This document shows, one piece after another, positions 35,352 through 43,661 of a stretch of DNA of 64,000 nt. The stretch is taken from NCBI RefSeq assembly GCF_004005935.1, contig NZ_SACQ01000001.1:339390-403389 (forward strand), given 5' to 3'. The number at the start of each line of letters is the position of its first letter. Within the stretch, counting starts at the first letter, position 1. The position numbers were made by a program, and so were the translations under genes. The notes under the pieces were generated by a model. That model saw only the letters and a list, made by a program, of their open reading frames with translations, was not told the DNA's origin and ran no database searches. The DNA comes from Neptunomonas marina (lineage in GTDB: Bacteria > Pseudomonadota > Gammaproteobacteria > Pseudomonadales > Balneatricaceae).

Positions 35352-36560
35352 ATGACTGCGCCACAACCGCTGAATGACCAAGAGATTCGAGCCTTTGTTT
35401 GTCGTCACACTGATGTTTTTCAGGATCAGCAAATGCTACAGGTAGAAGAGATTAGTGACGGGAATATTAACTTTGTTTACCGTGTCAGCGATGGTCAAAA
35501 CAGTGTTATTTTGAAGCAGGCGCTACCTTATATCCGCATCATTGGTGAGGGCTGGCCGTTGCCAGTTGATCGTATCCGTATTGAGGCTCAAGCGCTGGGT
35601 TTCTTTAATATGTGCAGCCCCAACAGCAGTCCAGAGGTGCTTCATTTTGAACGCAGTCAGCATGTGATCTTGATGGAAGATATTGGCGATTACCATAACC
35701 TGCGTCATGTGCTGATACGCGGTGATAAGCCCACGTCGATTGGCAGCCAATTGGGGCAGTTTTTAGCGATGCTGCACTACACCTCTTCTGATTTTCTGCT
35801 CGACTCTATTGCGAAAAAATGCATGGTTGCCAGCTATCTGAACCCGCAGCTGTGCAGTATCTCGGAGGAGGTTTACTTCCTTGATCCTTTCTGTGATCAC
35901 GAACGCAACAATGTGAGCCAAGGTGTGCGCAGTATGGCGCAGGCGCTTTGGCAAGATGACGAGTTGAAGCTGGGCGTGACGCAGTTGCGTTATCAGTTCA
36001 TGAACGATGCGCAAGTGCTGTTGCACGGCGACCTGCATACCGGCTCTGTTTTTGTGACGCAATCAGCGTTTAAAGTGATTGATCCCGAGTTCGCCTTTTA
36101 TGGGCCCGCTGGGTTTGACCTAGGGGTATTGCTTGCAAACCTGTTGCTCAGTTATGCCAGCCAAGTGGGTAAAAGTCATGTGGCTCAGCGTGACGAAACC
36201 CAAGCTTACTTAATCGATCAAATTGAGCAATTAGTGAACAGTTATTTCGGTGAGTTCGACGCATTACTCCAAGCGAAAATTAACGATCCAGTGCTGCAGC
36301 AGCAAGGTTTCGATACGCTCTTTTTAGCAGGTGTGCGCGAATCTGCAATGGGTTTTGCGGGTATTGAGATGACGCGACGCACGATCGGTATTGCGCACGT
36401 CGCTGATCTTGATGAGATCGAAGATGATGAGCGTAAAACTTTGGCTGAAATGCTGTCACTGACCTTGGCCGCTAGTTTGATTAAACAGCGCACAAAACTG
36501 ACCACGACAGCTGATCTTGCTGCATTGATTAAAGACTGCCAAGCTTCGCTACCAGGCTAG
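35352..36560 (+). CDS. mtnK: MtnK, 5-methylthioribose kinase
   Basis: Phosphorylates methylthioribose in methionine salvage. 402 residues. Motifs are EISDGNINFVYRV (nucleotide loop), SVILKQALPYIR, catalytic LLHGDLHTGSVFV and metal-binding VIDPEFAFYGPAGFDLG. These match MtnK rather than general choline kinases. No mtnA or other salvage gene is adjacent. AAGGAAA precedes the start only weakly. Confidence 0.9.
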   Translation: MTAPQPLNDQEIRAFVCRHTDVFQDQQMLQVEEISDGNINFVYRVSDGQNSVILKQALPYIRIIGEGWPLPVDRIRIEAQALGFFNMCSPNSSPEVLHFERSQHVILMEDIGDYHNLRHVLIRGDKPTSIGSQLGQFLAMLHYTSSDFLLDSIAKKCMVASYLNPQLCSISEEVYFLDPFCDHERNNVSQGVRSMAQALWQDDELKLGVTQLRYQFMNDAQVLLHGDLHTGSVFVTQSAFKVIDPEFAFYGPAGFDLGVLLANLLLSYASQVGKSHVAQRDETQAYLIDQIEQLVNSYFGEFDALLQAKINDPVLQQQGFDTLFLAGVRESAMGFAGIEMTRRTIGIAHVADLDEIEDDERKTLAEMLSLTLAASLIKQRTKLTTTADLAALIKDCQASLPG

Positions 36561-36643
36561 TTAATGTCACGTAACTGCGCTGGTGGGGCAGGGTAAAAGC
36601 CGGTAAAGTAATGCGCAAATTTTGATGATGAGCAACAGCACGC

Positions 36644-37018
36644 ATGAAACTAAAAGTGAGAGGAGTGGCGCGGTTCTATTATGCGACCTGTTACTCGATT
36701 AAAGGCTTAAAAGCGGCGTTTAAGCATGAGCCAGCATTTCAGTATGAGGTTATCGCGTTTGCAGTATTGTTCCCCCTCGCTTTCTGGGTGGCGCAAACTG
36801 CTACACAGTGGGCACTGTTAGTGGGTAGCGCGCTGCTGGTGCTAATTTTGGAGCTGATTAACTCCGCTATTGAGGCGGTTGTTGATCGCGCTGGTACCGA
36901 ATTTAACGAGCTTGCCGGTCGAGCGAAGGATCTTGGCTCTGCCGCTGTCATGCTGGGGCTTATGGTGACCGGCGCGGTGTGGGCTGGGATCATCATCGAT
37001 AATCAGGGCTGGCTATAA
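36644..37018 (+). CDS. dgkA: DgkA, diacylglycerol kinase
   Basis: Small trimeric membrane enzyme that recycles diacylglycerol to phosphatidic acid. 124 residues, with three membrane helices and an N-terminal amphipathic helix. Motifs YSIKGLKAAFKHEPAFQYE and ELINSAIEAVVDRAG carry the active-site glutamates and Asn. No good Shine-Dalgarno is visible before ATG 36644, so the start rests on family similarity. Confidence 0.93.
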   Translation: MKLKVRGVARFYYATCYSIKGLKAAFKHEPAFQYEVIAFAVLFPLAFWVAQTATQWALLVGSALLVLILELINSAIEAVVDRAGTEFNELAGRAKDLGSAAVMLGLMVTGAVWAGIIIDNQGWL

Positions 37019-37039
37019 ATAAGAATGGAGATGAATCAG

Positions 37040-37513
37040 ATGATGTCCAAGCTGATGCTAACCGTTTTGTTGCTGAGCGTTTCTGTGGGCTCTGCCGCGC
37101 ACAACGGGCATGACCATGGTGGTAGTGAAGCGAATAAAACGGTCATCTATCGCCAAAGTGTTTTTAAGATGATGGGTTGGCACTTCAAAGCGATGGGCAA
37201 GATGGTGCAGGGGCGCGCTGAATATGATGCTGAAGACTTTCAGCGTCGCGCTAAGTTGGTTCATGCACTCACGCAAATGGTCGCCGAGGGCTTTACCCCA
37301 AACACACAAGACGCGGATGCTGAAACGGCGCTAAAAGATGAAATGTGGTATCAGAAAAATCGTTTCGATGGGCTCGTTAAGGAGCTGCAAGAGGCGTCCT
37401 CGGAGCTTGCAAAGTTGCCGGTTACAGCTGATAAAAATGAGCTGAGAAAGCCGCTAGGGCGTGTAGCAAGAACATGTAAACAGTGTCACGACCGTTTTCG
37501 ACATCCGCTGTAA
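37040..37513 (+). CDS. Cytochrome c' (class II c-type cytochrome)
   Basis: Periplasmic four-helix haem protein, about 157 residues. The signal peptide (MMSKLMLTVLLLSVSVGSA) ends before a His-rich stretch HNGHDHGG. The haem site CKQCH is close to the C-terminus, the class II position. MGWHFKAMGKMVQG and the spaced helices fit cytochrome c'. Several in-frame Met codons make the start uncertain (37025-37043); 37040 has GGAG at 9 bases. It follows dgkA closely. NO binding is the known family role. Confidence 0.88.
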   Translation: MMSKLMLTVLLLSVSVGSAAHNGHDHGGSEANKTVIYRQSVFKMMGWHFKAMGKMVQGRAEYDAEDFQRRAKLVHALTQMVAEGFTPNTQDADAETALKDEMWYQKNRFDGLVKELQEASSELAKLPVTADKNELRKPLGRVARTCKQCHDRFRHPL

Positions 37514-37532
37514 GCGGCCCTGCAAAGAGAAA

Positions 37533-37560
37533 CCCCGCGACCATCATCATGGCTGCGGGG
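37533..37560 (-). terminator. Terminator of the aminotransferase/IOR operon
   Basis: CCCCGC (37533-37538) and GCGGGG (37555-37560), with an inner CCAT/ATGG pair. On the minus strand the stem is followed by TTTCTCTTT. It lies 6 bp past the aminotransferase stop. Confidence 0.8.
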
Positions 37561-37566
37561 TAATAA

Positions 37567-38766
37567 TCAGCCTTTCAACACGTTGGTCAGCGATTGAGCA
37601 ACATAATCGAGGTTGCTGCTGTTAAGGCCAGCAATGTTGACGCGGCTCGAATCCACCATATAGATAGAGTATTCATCACGTAAGCGAGCGACCTGCTCTT
37701 TGCTAATGCCGAGGAAAGAGAACATTCCTTTTTGCTCGGGAATAAAAGCAAAGCTTTGTTCGCAACCCGCTGCTGCGATCTGATCGGCCAAGGCATGACG
37801 CAGTTGCAAAATGCGTTGGCGCATCTCTGTGAGTTCGGTATCCCACATTTGAGTGAGCTTCTCATTGCTGAGAATCGTCTCAACGATCGCGGCACCGTGC
37901 GCGGGAGGCATTGAGTAGTGGCCGCGAATGGTACTGAAAAGTAGACTGCCAGAGATCTTAGCTTGCTCAGCAGATGCCGCCAAAACCATAACAGCGCCGG
38001 TACGCTCACGATACAGGCCGAAGTTCTTCGAGCAAGAGCTTGCGATCAGCATCTCTGGTACGGTGTCTGCTAGCTTGCGTAAGCCATATGCATCTTCCCC
38101 TAAACCATCGCCAAGGCCTTGGTAAGCAATATCGACAAATGGCATCAGGCCTTTCTCAACACACAGTGCTGCAACAGCGTCCCATTGCTCGCGGGATAGA
38201 TCTGCGCCGCTTGGGTTATGGCAGCAGCCGTGTAGCAACACGATATCGCCCGCTTTTGTCTGCTTGGACAGCATGTCCATCATCGCATCGAACTGGACAC
38301 CTTTCGTGTCTTTATCGAAGTATGGGTATTCTGCGATGGTCAGTCCTGCACCTTGCAGTAGAGGAATATGGTTCGCCCATGTGGGTGTGCTCACCCACAC
38401 TGTTACATCACTACGACATTTAGCAACAAACTCTGCCGCCATACGCAGTGCGCCACAGCCGCCAGGTGTTTGGGCGATCGCTAAGCGTTGATCACTTAGT
38501 ACACTATGTTGGTTGCCTAAAAGTAGGCGGCTAACATGGTGGTTAAAGCCTTCTGCACCCGCGGGACCAATGTATGACTTGGTGGTTTCGGTCGCGAGAA
38601 TAATCTTCTCGGCTTCCGTTACAGCCGCCATAATCGGCGTGTTGCCCGCTTCATCTTTATAGACACCAACCCCTAAATCCACTTTGTTTGGGTTGGTATC
38701 TTGGCGGTACTGAACCATCAAGTTAAGGATAGGATCTGCTGGTAAAGGTTGCAGATGCTCAAACAT
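37567..38766 (-). CDS. Aromatic amino acid aminotransferase (TyrB-like)
   Basis: Class I PLP aminotransferase, 399 residues. Motifs include VDLGVGVYKDEAGNTPI, HGCCHNPSGADL, FVDIAYQGLGDGL and the PLP lysine in SSCSKNFGLYRERTGA. Aspartate and aromatic enzymes of this family are hard to separate. Aromatic use is inferred from context, because the gene lies 15 bp after the indolepyruvate ferredoxin oxidoreductase gene and shares its terminator. Together they would turn Phe, Tyr or Trp into arylpyruvate and then aryl-acetyl-CoA. Confidence 0.88.
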   Translation of the reverse strand: MFEHLQPLPADPILNLMVQYRQDTNPNKVDLGVGVYKDEAGNTPIMAAVTEAEKIILATETTKSYIGPAGAEGFNHHVSRLLLGNQHSVLSDQRLAIAQTPGGCGALRMAAEFVAKCRSDVTVWVSTPTWANHIPLLQGAGLTIAEYPYFDKDTKGVQFDAMMDMLSKQTKAGDIVLLHGCCHNPSGADLSREQWDAVAALCVEKGLMPFVDIAYQGLGDGLGEDAYGLRKLADTVPEMLIASSCSKNFGLYRERTGAVMVLAASAEQAKISGSLLFSTIRGHYSMPPAHGAAIVETILSNEKLTQMWDTELTEMRQRILQLRHALADQIAAAGCEQSFAFIPEQKGMFSFLGISKEQVARLRDEYSIYMVDSSRVNIAGLNSSNLDYVAQSLTNVLKG

Positions 38767-38781
38767 GTTCGTCTCCTGGGC

Positions 38782-41700
38782 CTACTTGGCTTGTTTAAAC
38801 TGTACGAAGAGTATTTCTCTTTGCTGCTCCGCTTGCTCTGCTGCGGCATCACGGACAGGACCGAAGCCTCGTACCTCTTCAGGTAGGCGTGCTATCTCAA
38901 TCGCTGTCGTAAGGTTGTGGCTATTGAGCTCAGCAACCCAGGTTGTGATGTCGCGCTTGTAGTTTTCAAGCAGTTGCCGATCAAGGCGGCGATCAGCTGA
39001 AAAACGGAACGGGTCGAGCACGGTGTGCCGGACTTTTCGCATTTTCGCCAGCATTCGCAGGGATTTCAACATCCAAGGGCCAAATTGGCGCTTTTTAGGC
39101 CGTCCATTGCGCTGCGTCTTGTTTAGTAGCGGCGGTGCTAAGTTGAAATGTATCTGGTAGTCACCTGTAAAGGTGGCTTCGACCTCTTTAAGGAAGTCGG
39201 TTTCGGTGTACAGGCGCGCCACTTCATATTCATCTTTGTAGGCCATTAAGCGAAAGAGCTGTTTGGCCACAGTGCGGCTGAGCGTGTCGCTCGCTGGGGT
39301 CAGTTGTTGCTCCTTCGCACGGACGCTTGCCACGAGCGCGCGGTATTGGTCTGCGTAAGCTGCATCTTGATATTGGATGAGGTAGTCGGCAAAGCGATCA
39401 ATCTGCTGATCAAGGGTTGCAATTAGCTTCACCGGCTCTGATGGTGTTAACGCGAATTGTGCGGCTTTTGGGTCTTCCGCTAGTAAGCGTCCCCACTTGA
39501 ACGCGTTCAAGTTCTTCTCTACTGCCACACGGTTGAGTTCAATCGCGCGTTCTAGCGCAGCCAGCGAGACGGGTACTAAGCCTTTTTGCCATGCGTAGCC
39601 GAGCATCATGACGTTGGAGAATACCGTATCACCCAGTAGTGATAGCGCCAGCTCATTGGCGTTGAAGTGGTCACATTGAGCACTGCCAACCGCTTCGGTG
39701 ATCAGGTCAATTCGCTTACCACTTTCGATATCAGCATCGCGATACAGCACATGATCAGCGGTTGCCATTTCGGCTTCGTTGATCACCGCTTGCGTATGGT
39801 TGTGGCGCAGCACATCCAGCGCTTTGGCTGATGAGGCAACCACCATATCGCAAGCGATCAATGCATCGGCGCGGCCATGGTCAATACGTACCTGATTCAA
39901 TGCGCTCGGCTGCTCGGATAAGCGGATGTAGCTCAACACGGCGCCACCTTTTTGTGCGAAGCCCATGAAATCAAGCACAGAGGCTCCCTTGCCCTCAAGA
40001 TGCGCTGCCATAGTGATCAGTGCACCGACGGTAACAACGCCGGTGCCACCTACGCCGCTGACTAGCAAATCATAGCCGTTAGCGAGTGGTTTAAATTCGG
40101 GTGTTGATAGGTGCTCAAGTTTTGCATCGAGCTGGGCTGTACCCTTAGCTTCTGGTTTGCGAAGTTCGCCGCCCTCAATGGTGACAAAGCTTGGGCAGAA
40201 GCCATTTACACAGCTGTAATCTTTGTTACAGGATGACTGGTCTACTTGGCGCTTAACACCTAGCTCAGTCTTGCGAGGTACAATGGATAGGCAGTTTGAC
40301 TGCACAGAGCAGTCGCCACAGGCCTCGCAGACATGGTGATTGATCATAACCCGCTTAGCCGGATCAGGGAATTGACCGCGCTTGCGGCGACGGCGTTTTT
40401 CAGCCGCGCATGTCTGATCATAGATGAGCACGGTCACTCCCGGTATATCGCGGAGCATCCGTTGAATATCGTCTAGTTCATCGCGGTGGTGGAATGTAAC
40501 ATCACTTGGGAACTGCGATTCGTGGCCGCGATACTTCTCAGGTTCATCGCTGATAACGACAACTTTTTTAACGCCTTCCGCGCTCACCTGTTGAGCGATA
40601 GCAGGCACCGTGATTTGGCCATCAACAGGCTGGCCGCCGGTCATGGCAACCGCATCATTGAAAAGAATCTTGTAGGTGATATTGGCACCAGCAGCGATCG
40701 ATTGGCGAATCGCCATTGAGCCTGAGTGGAAATAGGTACCTTCGCCCAGGTTTTGGAATATGTGGCCTTTGCCTGTGAAGATCGACTTACTGGCCCAGTT
40801 AACGCCTTCACCACCCATCTGGATAAGCGATTCAGTGTCTCGTCCCATCCATGATGCCATAAAGTGACAGCCGATCCCCGCTAAGGCTTTGCTGCCCTCC
40901 GGCACTTTGGTGGAGCTGTTGTGTGGGCAGCCGGAACAGAAGTAGGGCAACCGGCGCACGCCACCCGGGTCTTTGACAGCAACCCCCGATTCGGTGATCG
41001 CACTCAGAGGTTCGGTGAGGTCGATGTCAAACAATCGTGTAAAGCGTGCCACGATAAAACGCGCTAGTAGCGACGGGCTTAGCTCGCCCACGTAGGGGAT
41101 GAGTGGCTCGCCTGCCTCGTCTTGCTTACCGGTAATGAGGACTTCACCGGGGTGGTCGGGTTCTGACATCGCTTCTTTGATCTGGCTCTCGATGATGCCG
41201 CGCTTCTCCTCAACGACAAGGATCTCCCGTTTACCATGAACAAAATCCAGCACACCGTGACGCTCAATTGGCCAGACTAAGCCGATCTTGTAGATCTCGA
41301 CACCGAGTGTTTGAAGGGTTTGCCCATCAAGTCCTAGTAGGTCTAGCGCCTCCATCAGATCGAGGTGTGCTTTACCTGTGGTGATAATTCCTAGGGTAGG
41401 GTTGTCGCAGCTCAACACTTTAGTATCGATCGGGTTGGCCCGCGCAAAAGCTTGCACCGCGGCTAGTTTGTGTTCGATACGAGTTTCAAGCTGTGGGCCA
41501 GGGAGGTCGGGCCAGCGATAGTGTAGCCCTGAGTCGGGTGGTGTGAAATCGGTGGGCGTTACAAAATTCGGGAGTGGTTTTAACTCAACGCTTGCGGCGC
41601 TCTCTACGGTTTCTGAGATCGCCTTAAAGCCAACCCAAGTGCCTGAAAAGCGCGACAATGCGTAGCCCCACAGGCCAAAAGCTTCATACTCGGCGATGCT

Positions 41701-42261
41701 AGCAGGGTTAATCGTCGGCATAAACCACGCCATAAATGCCACATCGGACTGATGGGGCATAGAAGATGATACGCAGCCATGGTCATCTCCGGCCACCACA
41801 AGGACGCCGCCATTGGGGGAGCTGCCATAGGTGTTGCCGTGCTTTAGTGCATCGCCAGCACGATCAACACCGGGGCCTTTGCCGTACCAGATAGAGAAAA
41901 CGCCATCGACTTGCTTGTCGGGATCGGTTTCGACCTGCTGGCTACCAAGCACCAGTGTTGCAGCAAGGTCTTCGTTGATTGCGGGAACGAACTCTACATT
42001 GTGTGACTCGAGGTGCTTTTTTGCACTCCACAGCGCTTGGTCGTAGCCGCCCAATGGTGAGCCGCGATAGCCACTGATAAAGCCTGCTGTGTTTAAGCCG
42101 TTTTGTTGGTCCAGCCGCGCTTGAACTAGGGGAAGACGAACCAAGGCTTGGGTGCCGGTGAGGAACACGCGGCCCTCTGTGCGGGTATAACGTTCGTCCA
42201 ATTCGTAGGTGTCTAGTGGTGCTGTGCTGCCAGCAGCTGGTGCGTAAGTTGCTCTTGTCAT
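38782..42261 (-). CDS. Indolepyruvate ferredoxin oxidoreductase, fused alpha/beta form
   Basis: Decarboxylates aryl- or branched 2-oxo acids to acyl-CoA with ferredoxin reduction. About 1160 residues, the bacterial fusion of IorA- and IorB-type chains. The N-terminal pyrimidine domain has FISGYRGSPLGGYD. The thiamine-diphosphate domain is about 400-620, with FCSGCPHNSST and GMGGEG-like QMGGEGVNW. Iron-sulfur cysteines lie in CEACGDCSVQSNC and CNKDYSCVNGFCP. The gamma-type domain has VSGVGGTGVVTVGALI, and a C-terminal DUF6537-like region follows. Start is ATG 42261 or GTG 42270; neither has a clear ribosome site. It diverges from an Lrp-type regulator. Confidence 0.93.
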   Translation of the reverse strand: MTRATYAPAAGSTAPLDTYELDERYTRTEGRVFLTGTQALVRLPLVQARLDQQNGLNTAGFISGYRGSPLGGYDQALWSAKKHLESHNVEFVPAINEDLAATLVLGSQQVETDPDKQVDGVFSIWYGKGPGVDRAGDALKHGNTYGSSPNGGVLVVAGDDHGCVSSSMPHQSDVAFMAWFMPTINPASIAEYEAFGLWGYALSRFSGTWVGFKAISETVESAASVELKPLPNFVTPTDFTPPDSGLHYRWPDLPGPQLETRIEHKLAAVQAFARANPIDTKVLSCDNPTLGIITTGKAHLDLMEALDLLGLDGQTLQTLGVEIYKIGLVWPIERHGVLDFVHGKREILVVEEKRGIIESQIKEAMSEPDHPGEVLITGKQDEAGEPLIPYVGELSPSLLARFIVARFTRLFDIDLTEPLSAITESGVAVKDPGGVRRLPYFCSGCPHNSSTKVPEGSKALAGIGCHFMASWMGRDTESLIQMGGEGVNWASKSIFTGKGHIFQNLGEGTYFHSGSMAIRQSIAAGANITYKILFNDAVAMTGGQPVDGQITVPAIAQQVSAEGVKKVVVISDEPEKYRGHESQFPSDVTFHHRDELDDIQRMLRDIPGVTVLIYDQTCAAEKRRRRKRGQFPDPAKRVMINHHVCEACGDCSVQSNCLSIVPRKTELGVKRQVDQSSCNKDYSCVNGFCPSFVTIEGGELRKPEAKGTAQLDAKLEHLSTPEFKPLANGYDLLVSGVGGTGVVTVGALITMAAHLEGKGASVLDFMGFAQKGGAVLSYIRLSEQPSALNQVRIDHGRADALIACDMVVASSAKALDVLRHNHTQAVINEAEMATADHVLYRDADIESGKRIDLITEAVGSAQCDHFNANELALSLLGDTVFSNVMMLGYAWQKGLVPVSLAALERAIELNRVAVEKNLNAFKWGRLLAEDPKAAQFALTPSEPVKLIATLDQQIDRFADYLIQYQDAAYADQYRALVASVRAKEQQLTPASDTLSRTVAKQLFRLMAYKDEYEVARLYTETDFLKEVEATFTGDYQIHFNLAPPLLNKTQRNGRPKKRQFGPWMLKSLRMLAKMRKVRHTVLDPFRFSADRRLDRQLLENYKRDITTWVAELNSHNLTTAIEIARLPEEVRGFGPVRDAAAEQAEQQREILFVQFKQAK

Positions 42262-42419
42262 TTTTATCACACATATTCTTATAAGTTAGTCACAGCGTAA
42301 GTGTTTTTGTGTGAAAAGTGCTTCCTAATTGATGACTAAATGGCTGCTCAAAAGAAAGACTATTTACATTTTTTATAAATAGGTGAAAAATAATTTCAAT
42401 TTTTGGTTGGGAGTGAAAT

Positions 42420-42872
42420 TTGGACAGCTTTGATAAACATATTTTGCGCCTGTTACAGAGCGATGGGCGTATGAGTAACCAACAGTTAGCTGATGCGGTG
42501 GGTTTATCTTCCGCTGCATGTTGGCGGCGTGTGAAAGCGCTTGAAGAGCGCGGGGTTATTCGGCGCTATACCGCGCTGCTAGATGCCGATGCAGTGGGTC
42601 AGGGGTTGTGTGTCATCGCGATGGTCTCTTTATTGCGCCACTCCGTTGATCACACGGTGGCATTTGAAGCTGCGATGCGCGAGTGCGCAGAGGTACAACA
42701 GTGCTACGCAGTGACAGGGAACGCTGATTTTATGCTGCGGGTGATGGTCTCTGATATCAAAGCCTATGACCAGTTTCTCAATGACAAGGTCTTTCCGCTG
42801 GAAGGGATAGCCCAAGTACACTCGAACTTTGCACTACGCGAGATCAAACATGATACCAGCTTGGTGGTATAA
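42420..42872 (+). CDS. Lrp/AsnC regulator, probable controller of the IOR operon
   Basis: 150 residues. The N-terminal helix-turn-helix is SFDKHILRLLQSDGRMSNQ and QLADAVGLSSAACWRRVK; the C-terminal RAM domain has VQQCYAVTGNADFMLRVMV. TTG 42420 is the start, with GGGAG spaced 6 bases. It stands head to head with the indolepyruvate oxidoreductase gene across about 158 AT-rich bp, so it probably responds to an aromatic or other amino acid and controls that operon. It is paralogous to the regulator at 21795-22289. Confidence 0.88.
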   Translation: MDSFDKHILRLLQSDGRMSNQQLADAVGLSSAACWRRVKALEERGVIRRYTALLDADAVGQGLCVIAMVSLLRHSVDHTVAFEAAMRECAEVQQCYAVTGNADFMLRVMVSDIKAYDQFLNDKVFPLEGIAQVHSNFALREIKHDTSLVV

Positions 42873-42923
42873 CACCGGGGCTTAGCTATACTGTGCGCAG
42901 AGATTTTGCAGGTGATTAACCCT

Positions 42924-43661
42924 ATGCTCAGAGTTGTTTCGTTTGGACTGTTACTTGGCCTATTGCACGGTGAGTGGGCGCTTGCGCAGTCGATCCGTAA
43001 AGTGATACGTGAAGATGGCCGTGTTGAATACACCAATGTTTCAGATGATGGCGTCACTTACGTCACCCGCCCACCCAAGTCCGGGGAGAAGGGCAAAGTA
43101 ACATACGAGTCGATTTACAAGTACCGCTCAGATGATGGCGTGATCACTTTTACCAACCAGAAGCCCAAGGGCAAAAAAGCCTTTGTGACAAGACGTTACG
43201 CTAAGTTCAGCTGTTATGCGTGTCGTCCAAAGACGTCAGTGGATTGGTACAAAACCGCTTTGAATACCGAAGCCTACCGTGATCATGTGAGTGCGTCGGC
43301 TAAAGAGTTTGCGGTGGACCCGGCGCTGATTCGTGCGGTGATGCATGCAGAGTCTCACTTCAAGAAAGGTGCGGTGTCATCGCAGGGTGCGCAAGGGCTG
43401 ATGCAGTTAATGCCTGCAACAGCAGCCGAGCTAGGCGTAGGTAACGCTTTTGACCCTGCAGAGAATATTCGTGGCGGTACCAAGTACCTGAGCGAGCTGC
43501 TAACAAGTTACAAGGGTGATATCACTCGCGCGACGGCGGCTTACAATGCTGGCCCCGGTGCCGTTGCTAAATATGACGGTGTACCGCCTTATGCCGAGAC
43601 ACAAGCCTATGTTAAGCGCGTTGGAATTCTCTACAAGCGTTACCAAAAGGCGGGTGGTTAA
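42924..43661 (+). CDS. Lytic transglycosylase (SLT domain) with N-terminal DUF4124-like region
   Basis: 245 residues from ATG 42924 (AGGTGA 8 bases upstream). The signal peptide ends around ALAQ. An N-terminal beta region (about 22-85) has REDGRVEYTNVSDDG, then a CYAC pair. The C-terminal SLT domain (about 105-240) has the catalytic Glu in HAESHFKKGAVSSQGAQGLM (near its start), MQLMPATAAELG and AYNAGPGAVAKYDGVPPY. It cleaves peptidoglycan in the periplasm. It converges on the phosphodiesterase gene with a 4-bp overlap. Confidence 0.9.
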   Translation: MLRVVSFGLLLGLLHGEWALAQSIRKVIREDGRVEYTNVSDDGVTYVTRPPKSGEKGKVTYESIYKYRSDDGVITFTNQKPKGKKAFVTRRYAKFSCYACRPKTSVDWYKTALNTEAYRDHVSASAKEFAVDPALIRAVMHAESHFKKGAVSSQGAQGLMQLMPATAAELGVGNAFDPAENIRGGTKYLSELLTSYKGDITRATAAYNAGPGAVAKYDGVPPYAETQAYVKRVGILYKRYQKAGG

